Shown: piece after piece, positions 1-7,973 of the stretch
Numbering within the stretch: position 1 is the first letter of the stretch
How the letters are laid out: each line of letters starts with the position of its first letter
Source of the DNA: Vibrio bivalvicida
GTDB taxonomy: Bacteria > Pseudomonadota > Gammaproteobacteria > Enterobacterales > Vibrionaceae
Reading direction: 5' to 3'
DNA length: 64,000 nt
Assembly: GCF_001399455.2 (NCBI RefSeq)
Contig: NZ_LLEI02000019.1
Span: 1 to 64,000 of the forward strand
Translations under genes and position numbers: made by a program
Notes under the pieces: generated by a model
The model's input: only the letters and a program-made list of their open reading frames with translations
What the model was told of the DNA's origin: nothing
The model's database searches: none

Positions 1-53
1 CTCGCTTCTCGCTTCTCGCTTCTCGCTTCTCGCTTCTCGCTTCTCGCTTCTCG
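1..53. repeat. Heptanucleotide tandem repeat (CTCGCTT)n
   Basis: At least seven full copies of a 7-base unit run from the window edge to the base before the csdA stop codon (the stop is 54-56). The true left end lies outside the window, so the copy number is a minimum. Two units of the same motif recur at about 43636-43649. A pure array of this kind is prone to slippage and is likely variable between strains. Confidence 0.95.
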
Positions 54-1265
54 CTAAAGCATATCCACCGCTTTCTCAACCGCAGCGACTAATCTATCAA
101 CGTCTTGCATGGTGTTATAAACCGCAAAAGAGGCGCGGATAGTGCCTTTCACGCCTAACGCATCCATTAGCGGGTGGGCACAGTGGTTGCCCGCTCTGAC
201 AGCGATACCTTGCTGATCTAATAGGGTGGCGACATCTTGATGGTGTACGCCGTCAATCACGAAAGAGATAACCGATGCACCATGCTGAAAACCTAAGATT
301 TGCACATCTTCAATTTGGCTCAGTTTTTGGTGAGCTCGTTCGACAAGCTGGTGGATATGTTGCCCAACTTGAACCTGATCCAATGATGAATACCAATTGA
401 TCGCGGTAGCCAAAGCGATTGCTCCAGCTACATTTGGGGTTCCCGCTTCAAACTTACCTGGTACGCCAGTGAAAGTTGTACCACTGAAACAGACTTTTTC
501 AACCATCTTCCCGCCGCCATGCCAAGGCGGCATGGACTCTAGTAAGCTAAGTTTACCGTAGAGCACGCCAATCCCCGCAGGAGCAAAGAGTTTGTGCCCT
601 GAGAAGACATAGAAATCCGCGCCAAGCGTTTGCACATCGACTCTCTCATGTACGACGCCTTGAGCGCCGTCGACAACCACAATGGCATCGTGCTGGTGGG
701 CAAGCTCTATGACTTGCTCGATAGGCTGTCTTGTTCCAGTTACGTTAGTGATATGAGCGAGTGCGACTATCTTAGTATTCTGATTTAGTAATGTTTCGAA
801 CTCAGCTAAATCAAATAGACACTGGTTTGTCATCGGGATTTTGATGACTTTGGCTCCGGTTTGCTCAGCGACAATTTGCCAAGGGACAATATTCGCATGA
901 TGCTCCATTTCACTGACCAGTATCTCATCACCGGGCTGAAGTAGTGAGCGGGCATAGGTTTGAGCGATTAGGTTCAATGCTTCTGTAGCCCCGCGAGTCC
1001 AAATGATCTCTTTACTTGAGGCTGCACCAATAAAGTTTGCGACCGTCTCGCGTGCGTTTTCAAATTCACTGGTCGCCTTAGCCGTTAAGCTATGGCTGCC
1101 TCGATGGACATTGGCGTTTTGTTGACTGTAGTAGTCTGAGATGGCAGTGATAACGCATTGTGGTTTCTGGCTAGTCGCGGCGCTATCAAGATAAACCAAT
1201 CGTTGCTCATTCACTTGTTGGTTTAGAGCTGGGAATTGAGTTGCGATACTATTGGCGTTGAACAT
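54..1265 (-). CDS. csdA: Cysteine desulfurase, CsdA/SufS type
   Basis: This PLP enzyme (403 residues) removes sulfur from cysteine as a persulfide for Fe-S cluster and other sulfur-transfer pathways in the cytoplasm. The PLP lysine is Lys225 in SGHKLFAPAG and the persulfide-forming cysteine is Cys362 in RAGNHCAHPL; the short loop around this Cys is typical of the class II (SufS/CsdA) group rather than IscS. It is the last gene of panE-yajL-csdA: its ATG overlaps the yajL TAA by one base, so translation is probably coupled. No sufBCD genes are adjacent, which favours CsdA over SufS. A csdE partner, if present, would lie beyond the left edge or elsewhere. The stop codon abuts the tandem repeat. 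Confidence 0.93.
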   Translation of the reverse strand: MFNANSIATQFPALNQQVNEQRLVYLDSAATSQKPQCVITAISDYYSQQNANVHRGSHSLTAKATSEFENARETVANFIGAASSKEIIWTRGATEALNLIAQTYARSLLQPGDEILVSEMEHHANIVPWQIVAEQTGAKVIKIPMTNQCLFDLAEFETLLNQNTKIVALAHITNVTGTRQPIEQVIELAHQHDAIVVVDGAQGVVHERVDVQTLGADFYVFSGHKLFAPAGIGVLYGKLSLLESMPPWHGGGKMVEKVCFSGTTFTGVPGKFEAGTPNVAGAIALATAINWYSSLDQVQVGQHIHQLVERAHQKLSQIEDVQILGFQHGASVISFVIDGVHHQDVATLLDQQGIAVRAGNHCAHPLMDALGVKGTIRASFAVYNTMQDVDRLVAAVEKAVDML

Positions 1266-1864
1266 TATTCGTCACCCAATTTATGGTATTGCAGAGTGGG
1301 GATAGTCACCATAGGCTCTGCCACTGTCCAAGCGTGAGCTTTGCCGGATAAGTTAATGATGATTTCCATCGCGAACTCAAGTGCGGTACCAGGCCCTTGA
1401 CTAGTGAGTAGATTGTGGTTGATATCGTATGTCACTCGTTTTACGCGCCAATTTTTCTTTGCAATATGACTTTCAAAGCTTGGGTGACAGGTCATAAGGG
1501 CATCTGAGTAAAGATCATGATGTGCTAATACCAAGGCCGGAGCTGCGCAGATCGCCGCGACTAGCTTGCCTTCATACATCTGCTGTTTAACAATTTCGAC
1601 CAGAACAGTGCTATCACGAAAAACTTCAGCGCCACCTATGCCACCGGGTAAAATCACTGCGTCAAACTCGTCGTCAGCAATATCTACCAGTTTGCAATCG
1701 GCGGTTAGGGTTACACCTCGCGAAGCTTTGCAGGTTAGATTGCCATCAAAGTCAGCACTGGCTACAACGACTTCATAGCCCGCGCGTACCATCATATCAA
1801 TAATAGTTATGGCTTCCATTTCTTCACTACCAGGAGCAATTGGGACGAGTACTTTTTTAGTCAT
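1265..1864 (-). CDS. yajL: DJ-1/PfpI family protein YajL
   Basis: A 199-residue DJ-1 superfamily protein. The reactive cysteine falls at residue 106 (AAICAAP) and the partner glutamate at about residue 15 in PGSEEMEA, the same numbering as E. coli YajL and human DJ-1. The family has been linked to protection against oxidative and carbonyl stress; its exact reaction is debated. The start at 1864 was chosen over an ATG four codons upstream because it forms an ATGA overlap with the panE stop, and because MTKKVLVP matches the usual N-terminus. It sits between panE and csdA with overlaps on both sides, so the three are one transcript. Confidence 0.92.
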   Translation of the reverse strand: MTKKVLVPIAPGSEEMEAITIIDMMVRAGYEVVVASADFDGNLTCKASRGVTLTADCKLVDIADDEFDAVILPGGIGGAEVFRDSTVLVEIVKQQMYEGKLVAAICAAPALVLAHHDLYSDALMTCHPSFESHIAKKNWRVKRVTYDINHNLLTSQGPGTALEFAMEIIINLSGKAHAWTVAEPMVTIPTLQYHKLGDE

Positions 1865-2751
1865 TGTAAATTCCAATTTTGTTCGATTTGTTTGATAGCT
1901 TGATACAGTTCGCGATTTTTGGGTGTTGAGATACCATGAGCCGCAGCACGTTCAAGTAAATATCCAGTAATAAAGTCTATCTCGCTTTGGCGATGATGAA
2001 AAATATCCTGTTGCATTGAAGAGTGGTTAGCTGCGGTAGCCTCAATAACATGGTTCACGGTTTGAGATAGCTTATCGCGTGATAATGGCACCTGCTCAGC
2101 GGAAAGTACGCTGTGAATTTCATTGAGTAGAATTCTGATTTCTTGCTGATATTCGTTCGAGGCGAGTTTACCGTTAGTTACTTGATGAATCGCAGTCAGT
2201 GGATTTATTGCACAGTTGATCGCGAGTTTAGTCCACAGGGCATGTTGAATATGTTCATTCCAATTAACTGGGGGCAGGGCGTGTGAAAACACCTCTTGGA
2301 GAAATGCACATTGCTTACCTTTTGAGTTGTAACCACCTAGCTGTGTTTGCCCGCTGCCAGTATGCAGGACTTGCTGCTTAGTTGGTTTATACGCGCCATG
2401 CGTTGTCGTGGCTAATACTAGTGGGTTTGCGGGTAATAACCGTTCGACTGAGTTTGAGGATCCCATACCATTGTGCATCAATACAATGATGGCATCAGGG
2501 TTGATATGAGTACTCAGTGGGCTAAGTGCTTGCTCAACTTGCCATGCTTTGACCGTCACCAAAATCAGATCCGCTTGTTTAATGCGACTGATATTGCCAT
2601 TGGTAAAACTATGCGCAGTTTGCTGGTCAAGTTGCAGCGTTAGGGTTTGATCTGGCGATTTAGACCAGACAGAAATACTATGACCTGCTGCTTTAAATTT
2701 GGCTGCCCATAAGGAGCCTATTGCCCCAGGGCCTAAGATAATAATATTCAC
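1861..2751 (-). CDS. panE: 2-dehydropantoate 2-reductase
   Basis: This enzyme reduces ketopantoate to pantoate with NADPH, a step in pantothenate and coenzyme A synthesis. The Rossmann motif GPGAIGS is at the very N-terminus, and the conserved central segment containing KLAINCAINPLTAI carries the catalytic lysine region. No ATG is available: GTG codons occur at 2760 and 2751. I prefer 2751 (MNIIILGPG) because it places the nucleotide-binding loop where the family has it; the longer form adds three residues. It is the first gene of the panE-yajL-csdA operon. Confidence 0.9.
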   Translation of the reverse strand: MNIIILGPGAIGSLWAAKFKAAGHSISVWSKSPDQTLTLQLDQQTAHSFTNGNISRIKQADLILVTVKAWQVEQALSPLSTHINPDAIIVLMHNGMGSSNSVERLLPANPLVLATTTHGAYKPTKQQVLHTGSGQTQLGGYNSKGKQCAFLQEVFSHALPPVNWNEHIQHALWTKLAINCAINPLTAIHQVTNGKLASNEYQQEIRILLNEIHSVLSAEQVPLSRDKLSQTVNHVIEATAANHSSMQQDIFHHRQSEIDFITGYLLERAAAHGISTPKNRELYQAIKQIEQNWNLQ

Positions 2752-2811
2752 CGAAATCACGCAAGTAGATTACTTTGCACCAAGGATAATGGCGGCGAAT
2801 TGGAAAGCAAA

Positions 2812-2842
2812 TAAAAAATGGCACCGGAAGGTGCCATTTTTA
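2812..2842. terminator. Bidirectional intrinsic terminator after ompK
   Basis: An 11-bp stem (AAAATGGCACC paired with its complement around a GGAA loop) has A-rich and T-rich flanks, so it works on the minus strand for ompK and also on the plus strand. Confidence 0.9.
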
Positions 2843-2864
2843 TAATTCACTAAATAGAATTCGC

Positions 2865-3686
2865 TTAGAACTTGTAAGTTACAGCTACGTAGTGAGCTAC
2901 ACCTGATGAGTCGACAGTTTGAGTCCAAGGCAGTGCTTCGCCATCTTTGAAACCGTAAACATCTTTGTATAGTTTTAAGCCGTAACCTACTGCAAAGCGA
3001 TCAGAGTGCCAGTAGATACCGTTAAACATTGCTCCACCGTTTGAGGCATTTGTATTGAACTTGTTGCCCGCTTTGTCATCCATACCGAATTGATAATCGA
3101 TGTAACCTTGGTAAGAGATAAATGAACCATTCTCGAAGAAATGGAAAGGCTTGAACCAGTTAGTCGAGATCTGGAAACCGTTCCAGTCTTTGTTGTTTCC
3201 GTAGTAAGATCCATATAGGTTTAGGCCAATTTTTCCTAACCAAGGCACCATTACGTCAGAACCGATACCAATTTTTTGATTGTTAACACCAGCATTACCA
3301 CCCCACTCCATAAGCGTTGCGACATACAGTTCTTGAACTGGACCAAATGATAGGTCTTTACCTGTTAGCGCGTCTAGAGACATACGTGGTGCGAACTTCA
3401 TAAAGATCTTCTCTGCACCAGCTTTATCACTGCTTGGATCTGAAGTTAAGTTAAATACGTCAACGTAACCGTAAAGATCGAAGATTCCAGAGCGACCACC
3501 AAATTCCATTTCTAGATAGTCGTGGCTAGACTCTTTGCCTGCGCCTTTCTCATTGAATGCACCCATTAGGTTGAACTGCATCCATTTGTAATCGTTCTTG
3601 TGAATGTCACCGTCTGAGTAGTCGGCTGCCATTGCTGGTGCAGACATCGCTGCAACAACACCTAGAGCTAAAAGTGATTTACGCAT
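2865..3686 (-). CDS. ompK: Outer membrane protein OmpK (Tsx-like channel)
   Basis: A 273-residue outer-membrane beta-barrel. It has a Sec signal peptide ending in APAMA before ADYSDGD, many alternating aromatic/hydrophilic strands, and a C-terminal phenylalanine (VAVTYKF) as the BAM recognition signal. OmpK belongs to the nucleoside-specific channel (Tsx) family and in V. parahaemolyticus is the receptor for vibriophage KVP40. It is monocistronic, with its own terminator and a 340-bp upstream region. Three copies of GTTGCAC in that region (see 3739-3893) suggest nucleoside-responsive control by a CytR-like repressor, which fits a Tsx relative; that regulation is inferred. Confidence 0.93.
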   Translation of the reverse strand: MRKSLLALGVVAAMSAPAMAADYSDGDIHKNDYKWMQFNLMGAFNEKGAGKESSHDYLEMEFGGRSGIFDLYGYVDVFNLTSDPSSDKAGAEKIFMKFAPRMSLDALTGKDLSFGPVQELYVATLMEWGGNAGVNNQKIGIGSDVMVPWLGKIGLNLYGSYYGNNKDWNGFQISTNWFKPFHFFENGSFISYQGYIDYQFGMDDKAGNKFNTNASNGGAMFNGIYWHSDRFAVGYGLKLYKDVYGFKDGEALPWTQTVDSSGVAHYVAVTYKF

Positions 3687-3738
3687 ATTGGGAACTCTCT
3701 ATGTTTGTTAATTCAAATATTCAGTAGATATTTACTTA

Positions 3739-3893
3739 GTTGCACGATCTTAGTTGTGCTTTATGGGGAGAATAATATCGACAAAAATCTCAAAAGCCAT
3801 GTGCAACGTGTGTAAAAAAACATAAAACAGGTGATCTGGTTCTCATTCGTAAACTAAATTTTTAAATGTAACGGAACTTTCATTGCGTTGCAC
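3739..3893. promoter_or_regulatory. Three CytR-like octamers (GTTGCAC) upstream of ompK
   Basis: GTTGCAC occurs at 3739-3745 (plus), 3801-3807 (minus) and 3887-3893 (plus). The CytR half-site consensus is GTTGCATT, recognised in pairs with flexible spacing beside CRP. Three hits within about 155 bp are far above chance for a 7-mer. Binding is inferred. Confidence 0.4.
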
Positions 3894-3972
3894 AAAAAGT
3901 GATGCGGGTATCGTTTACGCAAACGTTCCCCTATATTTTTATGCTTGTCATGTATTCAACATATTTGGTGAA

Positions 3973-4000
3973 TGATCGGGTTGGCGTGTTGTAACGTAAC
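3973..4000 (+). promoter_or_regulatory. Candidate ECF (RpoE/ChrR-type) promoter
   Basis: TGATCG at 3973-3978 and CGTAAC at 3995-4000 are separated by 16 bases. This resembles the TGATC-N18-TAAG-like promoters of the Rhodobacter RpoE/ChrR system (consensus recalled, not checked). It lies 30 bp before the LON-domain gene, so the sigma factor could drive its own operon. Confidence 0.4.
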
Positions 4001-4029
4001 TGTTAATAAATATATTTGGAGTTATATTT

Positions 4030-4611
4030 ATGTCCGAGATTATGCTTTTTCCTTTGAGCTCTTTTGTGTTGCCAGAAGGTAAAATGCGCCTAAGAATTTT
4101 TGAGCCAAGGTATAAGAGGCTTATCTCACAAGCTCTAAAGTCAGATGGCACGTTTGGCGTGTGCCTGTTTGATAAAGCAGGAGCGGCAACCTGCAGTGAG
4201 TTGTCTAAAATTGGCACTCTGGTCAAGGTGGTTGATTTTGAACAACTCGATGATGGCCTGTTAGGGATCTCTGTTACCGGTTTAACCAAGTTTGAGATAA
4301 AGCATCTTAGAGTCGAGTTTGACGGTCTGCGCTATGCGCGAGTGAAATGGCTACCGAATTGGGAAGTAGCTAATGTTGATTCTGAGGCGGAACCATTGTG
4401 TCACTATCTAAATCGCGTCTATCAACAGTTTCCCGATATCGGCAATTTATATGAACAGAAATTTTTTGATGACGCGAGCTGGGTAAGCCAGCGCTGGTTA
4501 GAGATTCTCCCCCTCACCAACCAGCAGTTTGATCACTTGGTGGCGCAAGTGGATTGTAGCGACGCTATCAATTTTCTGAAAAAAACACTGGGTAATGAAC
4601 TTACGCAGTGA
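4030..4611 (+). CDS. LON N-terminal (substrate-binding) domain protein
   Basis: A 193-residue stand-alone LON domain. It starts with the family signature MLFPLSSFVLPEGKMRLRIF, followed by EPRYKRLI, which matches the N-terminal domain of Lon protease, but it has no AAA+ or protease domain. In Lon this domain recognises substrates; the job of free-standing copies is not established. It precedes an ECF sigma factor by 57 bp with no terminator, and a possible sigma-dependent promoter lies upstream, so it is probably the first gene of a three-gene stress unit. It could be an adaptor or a decoy for proteolysis of the regulators; that is inference. An RBS GGAG precedes the ATG. Confidence 0.85.
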   Translation: MSEIMLFPLSSFVLPEGKMRLRIFEPRYKRLISQALKSDGTFGVCLFDKAGAATCSELSKIGTLVKVVDFEQLDDGLLGISVTGLTKFEIKHLRVEFDGLRYARVKWLPNWEVANVDSEAEPLCHYLNRVYQQFPDIGNLYEQKFFDDASWVSQRWLEILPLTNQQFDHLVAQVDCSDAINFLKKTLGNELTQ

Positions 4612-4668
4612 TCGAGTAGTGCTTTTTGTCGTATACCTATTACAAAGGGCGTTATTAAGGATATCGAA

Positions 4669-5247
4669 ATGGCCGACATGGATACCCAAGCTTTTAATAA
4701 AAATGACTGGGCATCGTGCATGGAAAAGGTTCAACAGCAAGACAAGCAGGCATTTGCGCTTGTTTTCACGCACTTTTCCCCACGTTTAAAGCAATTCGCT
4801 TATCGCCATATGGGGAATGAGCAAATTGCACTAGAGATCGTTCAAGAAGCGATGGCGACAGTTTGGCAGAAAAGCAGTCTTTTCGACGGAGATAAAAGCT
4901 CCCTATCGACGTGGATATATACGATAGTCCGAAACCTTTGCTTTGACACTCTCAGAAAGCAGAAGGGTAGAGATATGCACCTTCATTCTGAAGACCTTTG
5001 GCCCAATGATTATTGTCCGCCGGATATGGTTGAGCATTACTCTCCGGAAACAGAGCGACTCAAGCAGCAAATTATTAAATATCTCGATATCTTGCCTGAG
5101 GCACAAAAAAAGGTAGTGAAGGCAGTTTATCTCGAAGAGCTACCTCATCAGCAGGTTGCAGAAATGTTCGATATACCATTGGGCACCGTCAAGTCGCGGC
5201 TTCGATTAGCCGTAGAGAAACTTCGTATTTCTATAGAGGCAGAATAG
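4669..5247 (+). CDS. rpoE: ECF RNA polymerase sigma factor, RpoE/ChrR (ECF11) group
   Basis: A 192-residue sigma-70 family regulator with only the sigma2 and sigma4 regions. Region 2 spans about residues 25-95 (FTHFSPRLKQFAYRHMG... STWIYTIVRNLCFDTLR), and region 4 is a helix-turn-helix at about 140-185 (HQQVAEMFDIPLGTVKSRL). The next gene, one base after its stop, encodes a ChrR-type anti-sigma factor. That pairing identifies the group known in Rhodobacter sphaeroides to respond to singlet oxygen. It should not be confused with the envelope-stress RpoE (rseABC cluster), which is absent here. An AAGG RBS lies 8 bases before the ATG. Confidence 0.9.
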   Translation: MADMDTQAFNKNDWASCMEKVQQQDKQAFALVFTHFSPRLKQFAYRHMGNEQIALEIVQEAMATVWQKSSLFDGDKSSLSTWIYTIVRNLCFDTLRKQKGRDMHLHSEDLWPNDYCPPDMVEHYSPETERLKQQIIKYLDILPEAQKKVVKAVYLEELPHQQVAEMFDIPLGTVKSRLRLAVEKLRISIEAE

Positions 5248-5248
5248 T

Positions 5249-5911
5249 ATGAGTTACCACCCACAAACATCTATGTTACAAGCGTATGTACAGGGTATGC
5301 TTGATGATGTGAGTGCTTTTACCATTGCCACTCATATTGAAAGTTGTCCTAAGTGTCGACAGATGGTTCAGCATTTTGAAGCTCAGTGCGGTGAAGAATT
5401 GTTTAACGAGAGCATCGATTCGACTCAGGGTTTAGACTCCATGTTTGAACAGATCGTTAGCTTAGAGCAAAACTGCGAACCTTTGCGACCCCCTCGCTTA
5501 CCGACCTTTATTGAAGTCAATGGAAAAAACTTTAGGTTACCCCTTTCCTTAACTCGCTTTAGAGATCGAATAAGTGAGTGGAAAAATTATGGCGGTAAGG
5601 TCTATAGCGCTTCGATTGATATATCAGAGCAAGCTCGAGTCAACCTGATGTACATCGCCGAAGATGTAACTATACCCCAGCACACTCATAAGGGGCTAGA
5701 GTCTACATTAGTATTGCACGGGGGGTTCAGTGATGAAGAGGGACATTATCAAGTAGGTGACTACTTACTTAAAGATGGCTCGGTAAAACATAGTCCTTTC
5801 ACCCGTCAAGGAGAAGATTGTTTATGCTTAACCGTACTGACTGAGCCTATGCTATTTACCCAAGGTGTGGCGAGAGTCTTTAATTTGTTCGGGAAAGGTA
5901 TGTACCCTTAA
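5249..5911 (+). CDS. chrR: ChrR-family zinc anti-sigma factor with cupin domain
   Basis: A 220-residue cytoplasmic anti-sigma factor that holds the preceding sigma factor inactive. The N-terminal zinc anti-sigma domain has His4 and H29-x3-C33-x2-C36. The C-terminal cupin has His144, His146, Glu150 and His180, matching the second metal site described for Rhodobacter ChrR. Both sites being intact argues for a working sensor of singlet oxygen or related oxidants. It starts one base after the sigma stop codon (TAGTATG), so the two are almost certainly translationally coupled. A strong bidirectional terminator follows. Confidence 0.92.
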   Translation: MSYHPQTSMLQAYVQGMLDDVSAFTIATHIESCPKCRQMVQHFEAQCGEELFNESIDSTQGLDSMFEQIVSLEQNCEPLRPPRLPTFIEVNGKNFRLPLSLTRFRDRISEWKNYGGKVYSASIDISEQARVNLMYIAEDVTIPQHTHKGLESTLVLHGGFSDEEGHYQVGDYLLKDGSVKHSPFTRQGEDCLCLTVLTEPMLFTQGVARVFNLFGKGMYP

Positions 5912-5931
5912 CAACTTGGAATAGAGGTGGT

Positions 5932-5961
5932 AAAAAGGCTTGGTAAACCCAAGCCTTTTTT
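5932..5961. terminator. Bidirectional terminator between chrR and ampG
   Basis: A 12-bp perfect stem, AAAAAGGCTTGG with its complement around TAAAC, ending in T6 on the plus strand and equally T-rich on the minus strand. It serves both convergent units. Confidence 0.93.
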
Positions 5962-5963
5962 GT

Positions 5964-7355
5964 TTATGTATTTTCTGCGTTTTGCTGCTGCATTTCTTGT
6001 TTATCGCGCTCTCTTGCTCTGTCTAGCATATCGGTGAAATAGTGCCTTAGTGAATAGAGCATGATCAAGCTTGGGATGACCATTACAGCGGTCAGGATAA
6101 AGAAGGTTGACCAATCATTGAGGTAGTCGACTAACTCACCCGAGAAAGAAGCTAGGGTAGTTCGACCAAAGTTTCCGAGCGATGCTAGCAAGGCATACTG
6201 AGTTGCCGAGAAGGCTTGACCTGTGACCACTGTTAAGAATGAAACAAAGGCTACAGTAGAGAAAGCAGAGGTAAAGTTATCAACCACTAAGGTGGCTAAG
6301 AATAACTTCTCATTTGGCCCCACGTTAGCAATCCAAGAAAACATTAGGTTACTCGAGGCCATTGCGATACCGCCAATCATAAGACCGCGTACGATACCAA
6401 ACTTAACATTGACCATACTACCGATCAAAGTGAATAGAATGGTTAAGCCCCAGCCAATCAACTTAGAGTAGTAGCCGATCTGCTCATTGCTAAAACCAAT
6501 CTCTTTATAGAAGGTAATTGACATTCTGCCAAGGAACGCTTCACCAATCTTAAATAGGAAGACGAAGAGTAATAACGTCAGTGCAACGCGAAAGCCATTA
6601 CGTTTGAAAAAGTCTAAGAATGGCTCTACAACGGTTACTGTTAACCAAGCAACAGCTCGATTGCCGACCACCTTATTATGACGCTGTTCAGCTTGCGCTT
6701 GCAATGAATCTCGCTGAGTCTTTGGCTCGCCGACCAGTAGGGTGAATACCATCAGAAGACCAACAATTGCAGCCATACCATAGTAAACCCCGTTCCAACC
6801 AATCGCATCAGCATTAATAAAGGCTAGATAGCCTGGAACTGAATAGCCTGTCCACCAACCAATCACTGCCATAGCGGAAGCTTGCGGCAGCTTTGATGGT
6901 TCTGACTTAGGGAAAGTGTCAATTCGATAAGCATCAATGGCGATATCTTGTGTTGCCGAAGAGATGGCAATACCGAGAGCAAGCATGGATGTCAGCATTA
7001 GGTTCTGTGAGGGGTCGACACCTGCAATAAACAAAGTACAAACCAGAACCACAGACTGACATAAGAACACCCAACTTCGGCGCTGCCCCAGCATAGCGTG
7101 TAGTAGCGGGATTCGTACCCTATCGACTAGAGGAGCCCACAAAAAGTTGATTGCATAGACAGCAAAGACACTACCAAAGTAGCCAATTGCAGCGCGAGTC
7201 AGACCAGCATCTTTGAGCCAACCCGACATATTTGAACCGATCAATACCCAGGGAAAACCACTTGAACAGCCAAGCATGAACACCCACATCAGGCGTTTAT
7301 CCATGTAGCTTTGAATAGTTTCTCGCCAAGACATGGAAGGAGAGTCAAAAGACAT
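5964..7355 (-). CDS. ampG: Muropeptide permease AmpG (MFS)
   Basis: A 463-residue inner-membrane transporter of the major facilitator superfamily with many hydrophobic helices. It imports anhydromuropeptides for cell wall recycling and so can influence AmpC beta-lactamase induction. Recognisable family segments include GCSSGFPWVLIGSNMSGWLKD near the N-terminus and AISSATQDIAIDAYRID in the middle. It lies downstream of yajG, as in E. coli, here with a cyclophilin gene inserted between. A modest hairpin in the 72-bp gap before it may lower its expression. Confidence 0.93.
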   Translation of the reverse strand: MSFDSPSMSWRETIQSYMDKRLMWVFMLGCSSGFPWVLIGSNMSGWLKDAGLTRAAIGYFGSVFAVYAINFLWAPLVDRVRIPLLHAMLGQRRSWVFLCQSVVLVCTLFIAGVDPSQNLMLTSMLALGIAISSATQDIAIDAYRIDTFPKSEPSKLPQASAMAVIGWWTGYSVPGYLAFINADAIGWNGVYYGMAAIVGLLMVFTLLVGEPKTQRDSLQAQAEQRHNKVVGNRAVAWLTVTVVEPFLDFFKRNGFRVALTLLLFVFLFKIGEAFLGRMSITFYKEIGFSNEQIGYYSKLIGWGLTILFTLIGSMVNVKFGIVRGLMIGGIAMASSNLMFSWIANVGPNEKLFLATLVVDNFTSAFSTVAFVSFLTVVTGQAFSATQYALLASLGNFGRTTLASFSGELVDYLNDWSTFFILTAVMVIPSLIMLYSLRHYFTDMLDRARERDKQEMQQQNAENT

Positions 7356-7395
7356 ACACTATTCCTTGTTTGAGTTTCCGGTGTGCAAGAAGAAA

Positions 7396-7420
7396 GGCCC
7401 TAACCGAAGTGGTTAGAGCC
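7396..7420 (-). terminator. Weak intercistronic hairpin between cyclophilin gene and ampG
   Basis: CTAACC-GAAGT-GGTTAG, with extra GGC/GCC pairs, forms a stem in the gap. The minus-strand T run is poor, so it is more likely a partial terminator or an mRNA stabiliser. Confidence 0.5.
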
Positions 7421-7427
7421 TAGAAAG

Positions 7428-7973
7428 TTATTTTAGAAGAGTTGCTTTTGTAATTATGATTGGTTCAACAGGAACATCGCGGTAACGTCCTACTGAGTGG
7501 GTTGGCTTTTTACCCATTTTTTTAATTACGTCAAAGCCTTGGGTTACTTTGCCAAATACAGCATAACCCGGTGGACGCTGGTCGTAGTCGAGGAAATTGT
7601 TGTCGACAAAGTTGATGAAGAACTGACGTGTTGCCGAGTTCGGGTTGTTGGTACGTGCCATGGCAATGGTCGCGGTACTATTCTTCAACCCATTAGACGC
7701 TTCGTTCTTAATTGGAGAATAGGTGGCCAGCGGTTTCATATCTTTATCAAATCCACCACCTTGCGCCATAAAGTTAGGAATCACGCGATGAAATTGAGAC
7801 CCAACATAACTGCCATCGTCGACATACTTTAAAAAGTTTGCCACGGTGATTGGTGCTTTATCTTGGTTTAGCTCAACAGTGAAAGAACCAAGATTGGTTT
7901 CGAACTCTACCTTGGGACCTGCAAATGCTAGACTGCTAACTAACGCAAGTGAGGCAATTGCTAATTTCCACAT
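7428..7973 (-). CDS. ppiA: Periplasmic cyclophilin-type peptidyl-prolyl cis-trans isomerase
   Basis: A 181-residue cyclophilin that catalyses proline isomerisation during protein folding. A Sec signal peptide (hydrophobic core, cleavage after SLAFA) places it in the periplasm, unlike cytoplasmic PpiB. The catalytic segment QFHRVIPNFMAQGG includes Arg63, and ATRQFFINFVDN is the second active-site strand. It overlaps the yajG stop by one base and is followed by ampG, so it is part of a yajG-ppi-ampG operon. The symbol rests on location and signal peptide; the sequence is about equally close to PpiB-type proteins. Confidence 0.88.
   Translation of the reverse strand: MWKLAIASLALVSSLAFAGPKVEFETNLGSFTVELNQDKAPITVANFLKYVDDGSYVGSQFHRVIPNFMAQGGGFDKDMKPLATYSPIKNEASNGLKNSTATIAMARTNNPNSATRQFFINFVDNNFLDYDQRPPGYAVFGKVTQGFDVIKKMGKKPTHSVGRYRDVPVEPIIITKATLLK

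Larger units (their letters stand above)
3687..4029. other. Intergenic region between ompK and the LON-sigma-ChrR unit
   Basis: A 343-bp divergent regulatory region with no gene. It holds the ompK 5' region with three GTTGCAC octamers, a PurR-like 16-mer at 3917-3932 (one mismatch to ANGCAANCGNTTNCNT), and a candidate ECF sigma promoter at 3973-4000 in front of the LON-domain gene. Confidence 0.7.

Noticed and set aside
1..53. CRISPR-like array
   Set aside because: Units are seven bases, directly adjoining with no spacers and no cas genes nearby; a simple tandem repeat.
3917..3932. PurR-like 16-mer ACGCAAACGTTCCCCT between ompK and the LON gene
   Set aside because: Only one mismatch to the consensus, but no purine gene is adjacent. 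Kept only as a remark in the intergenic entry; it may be recognised by another LacI-family protein.
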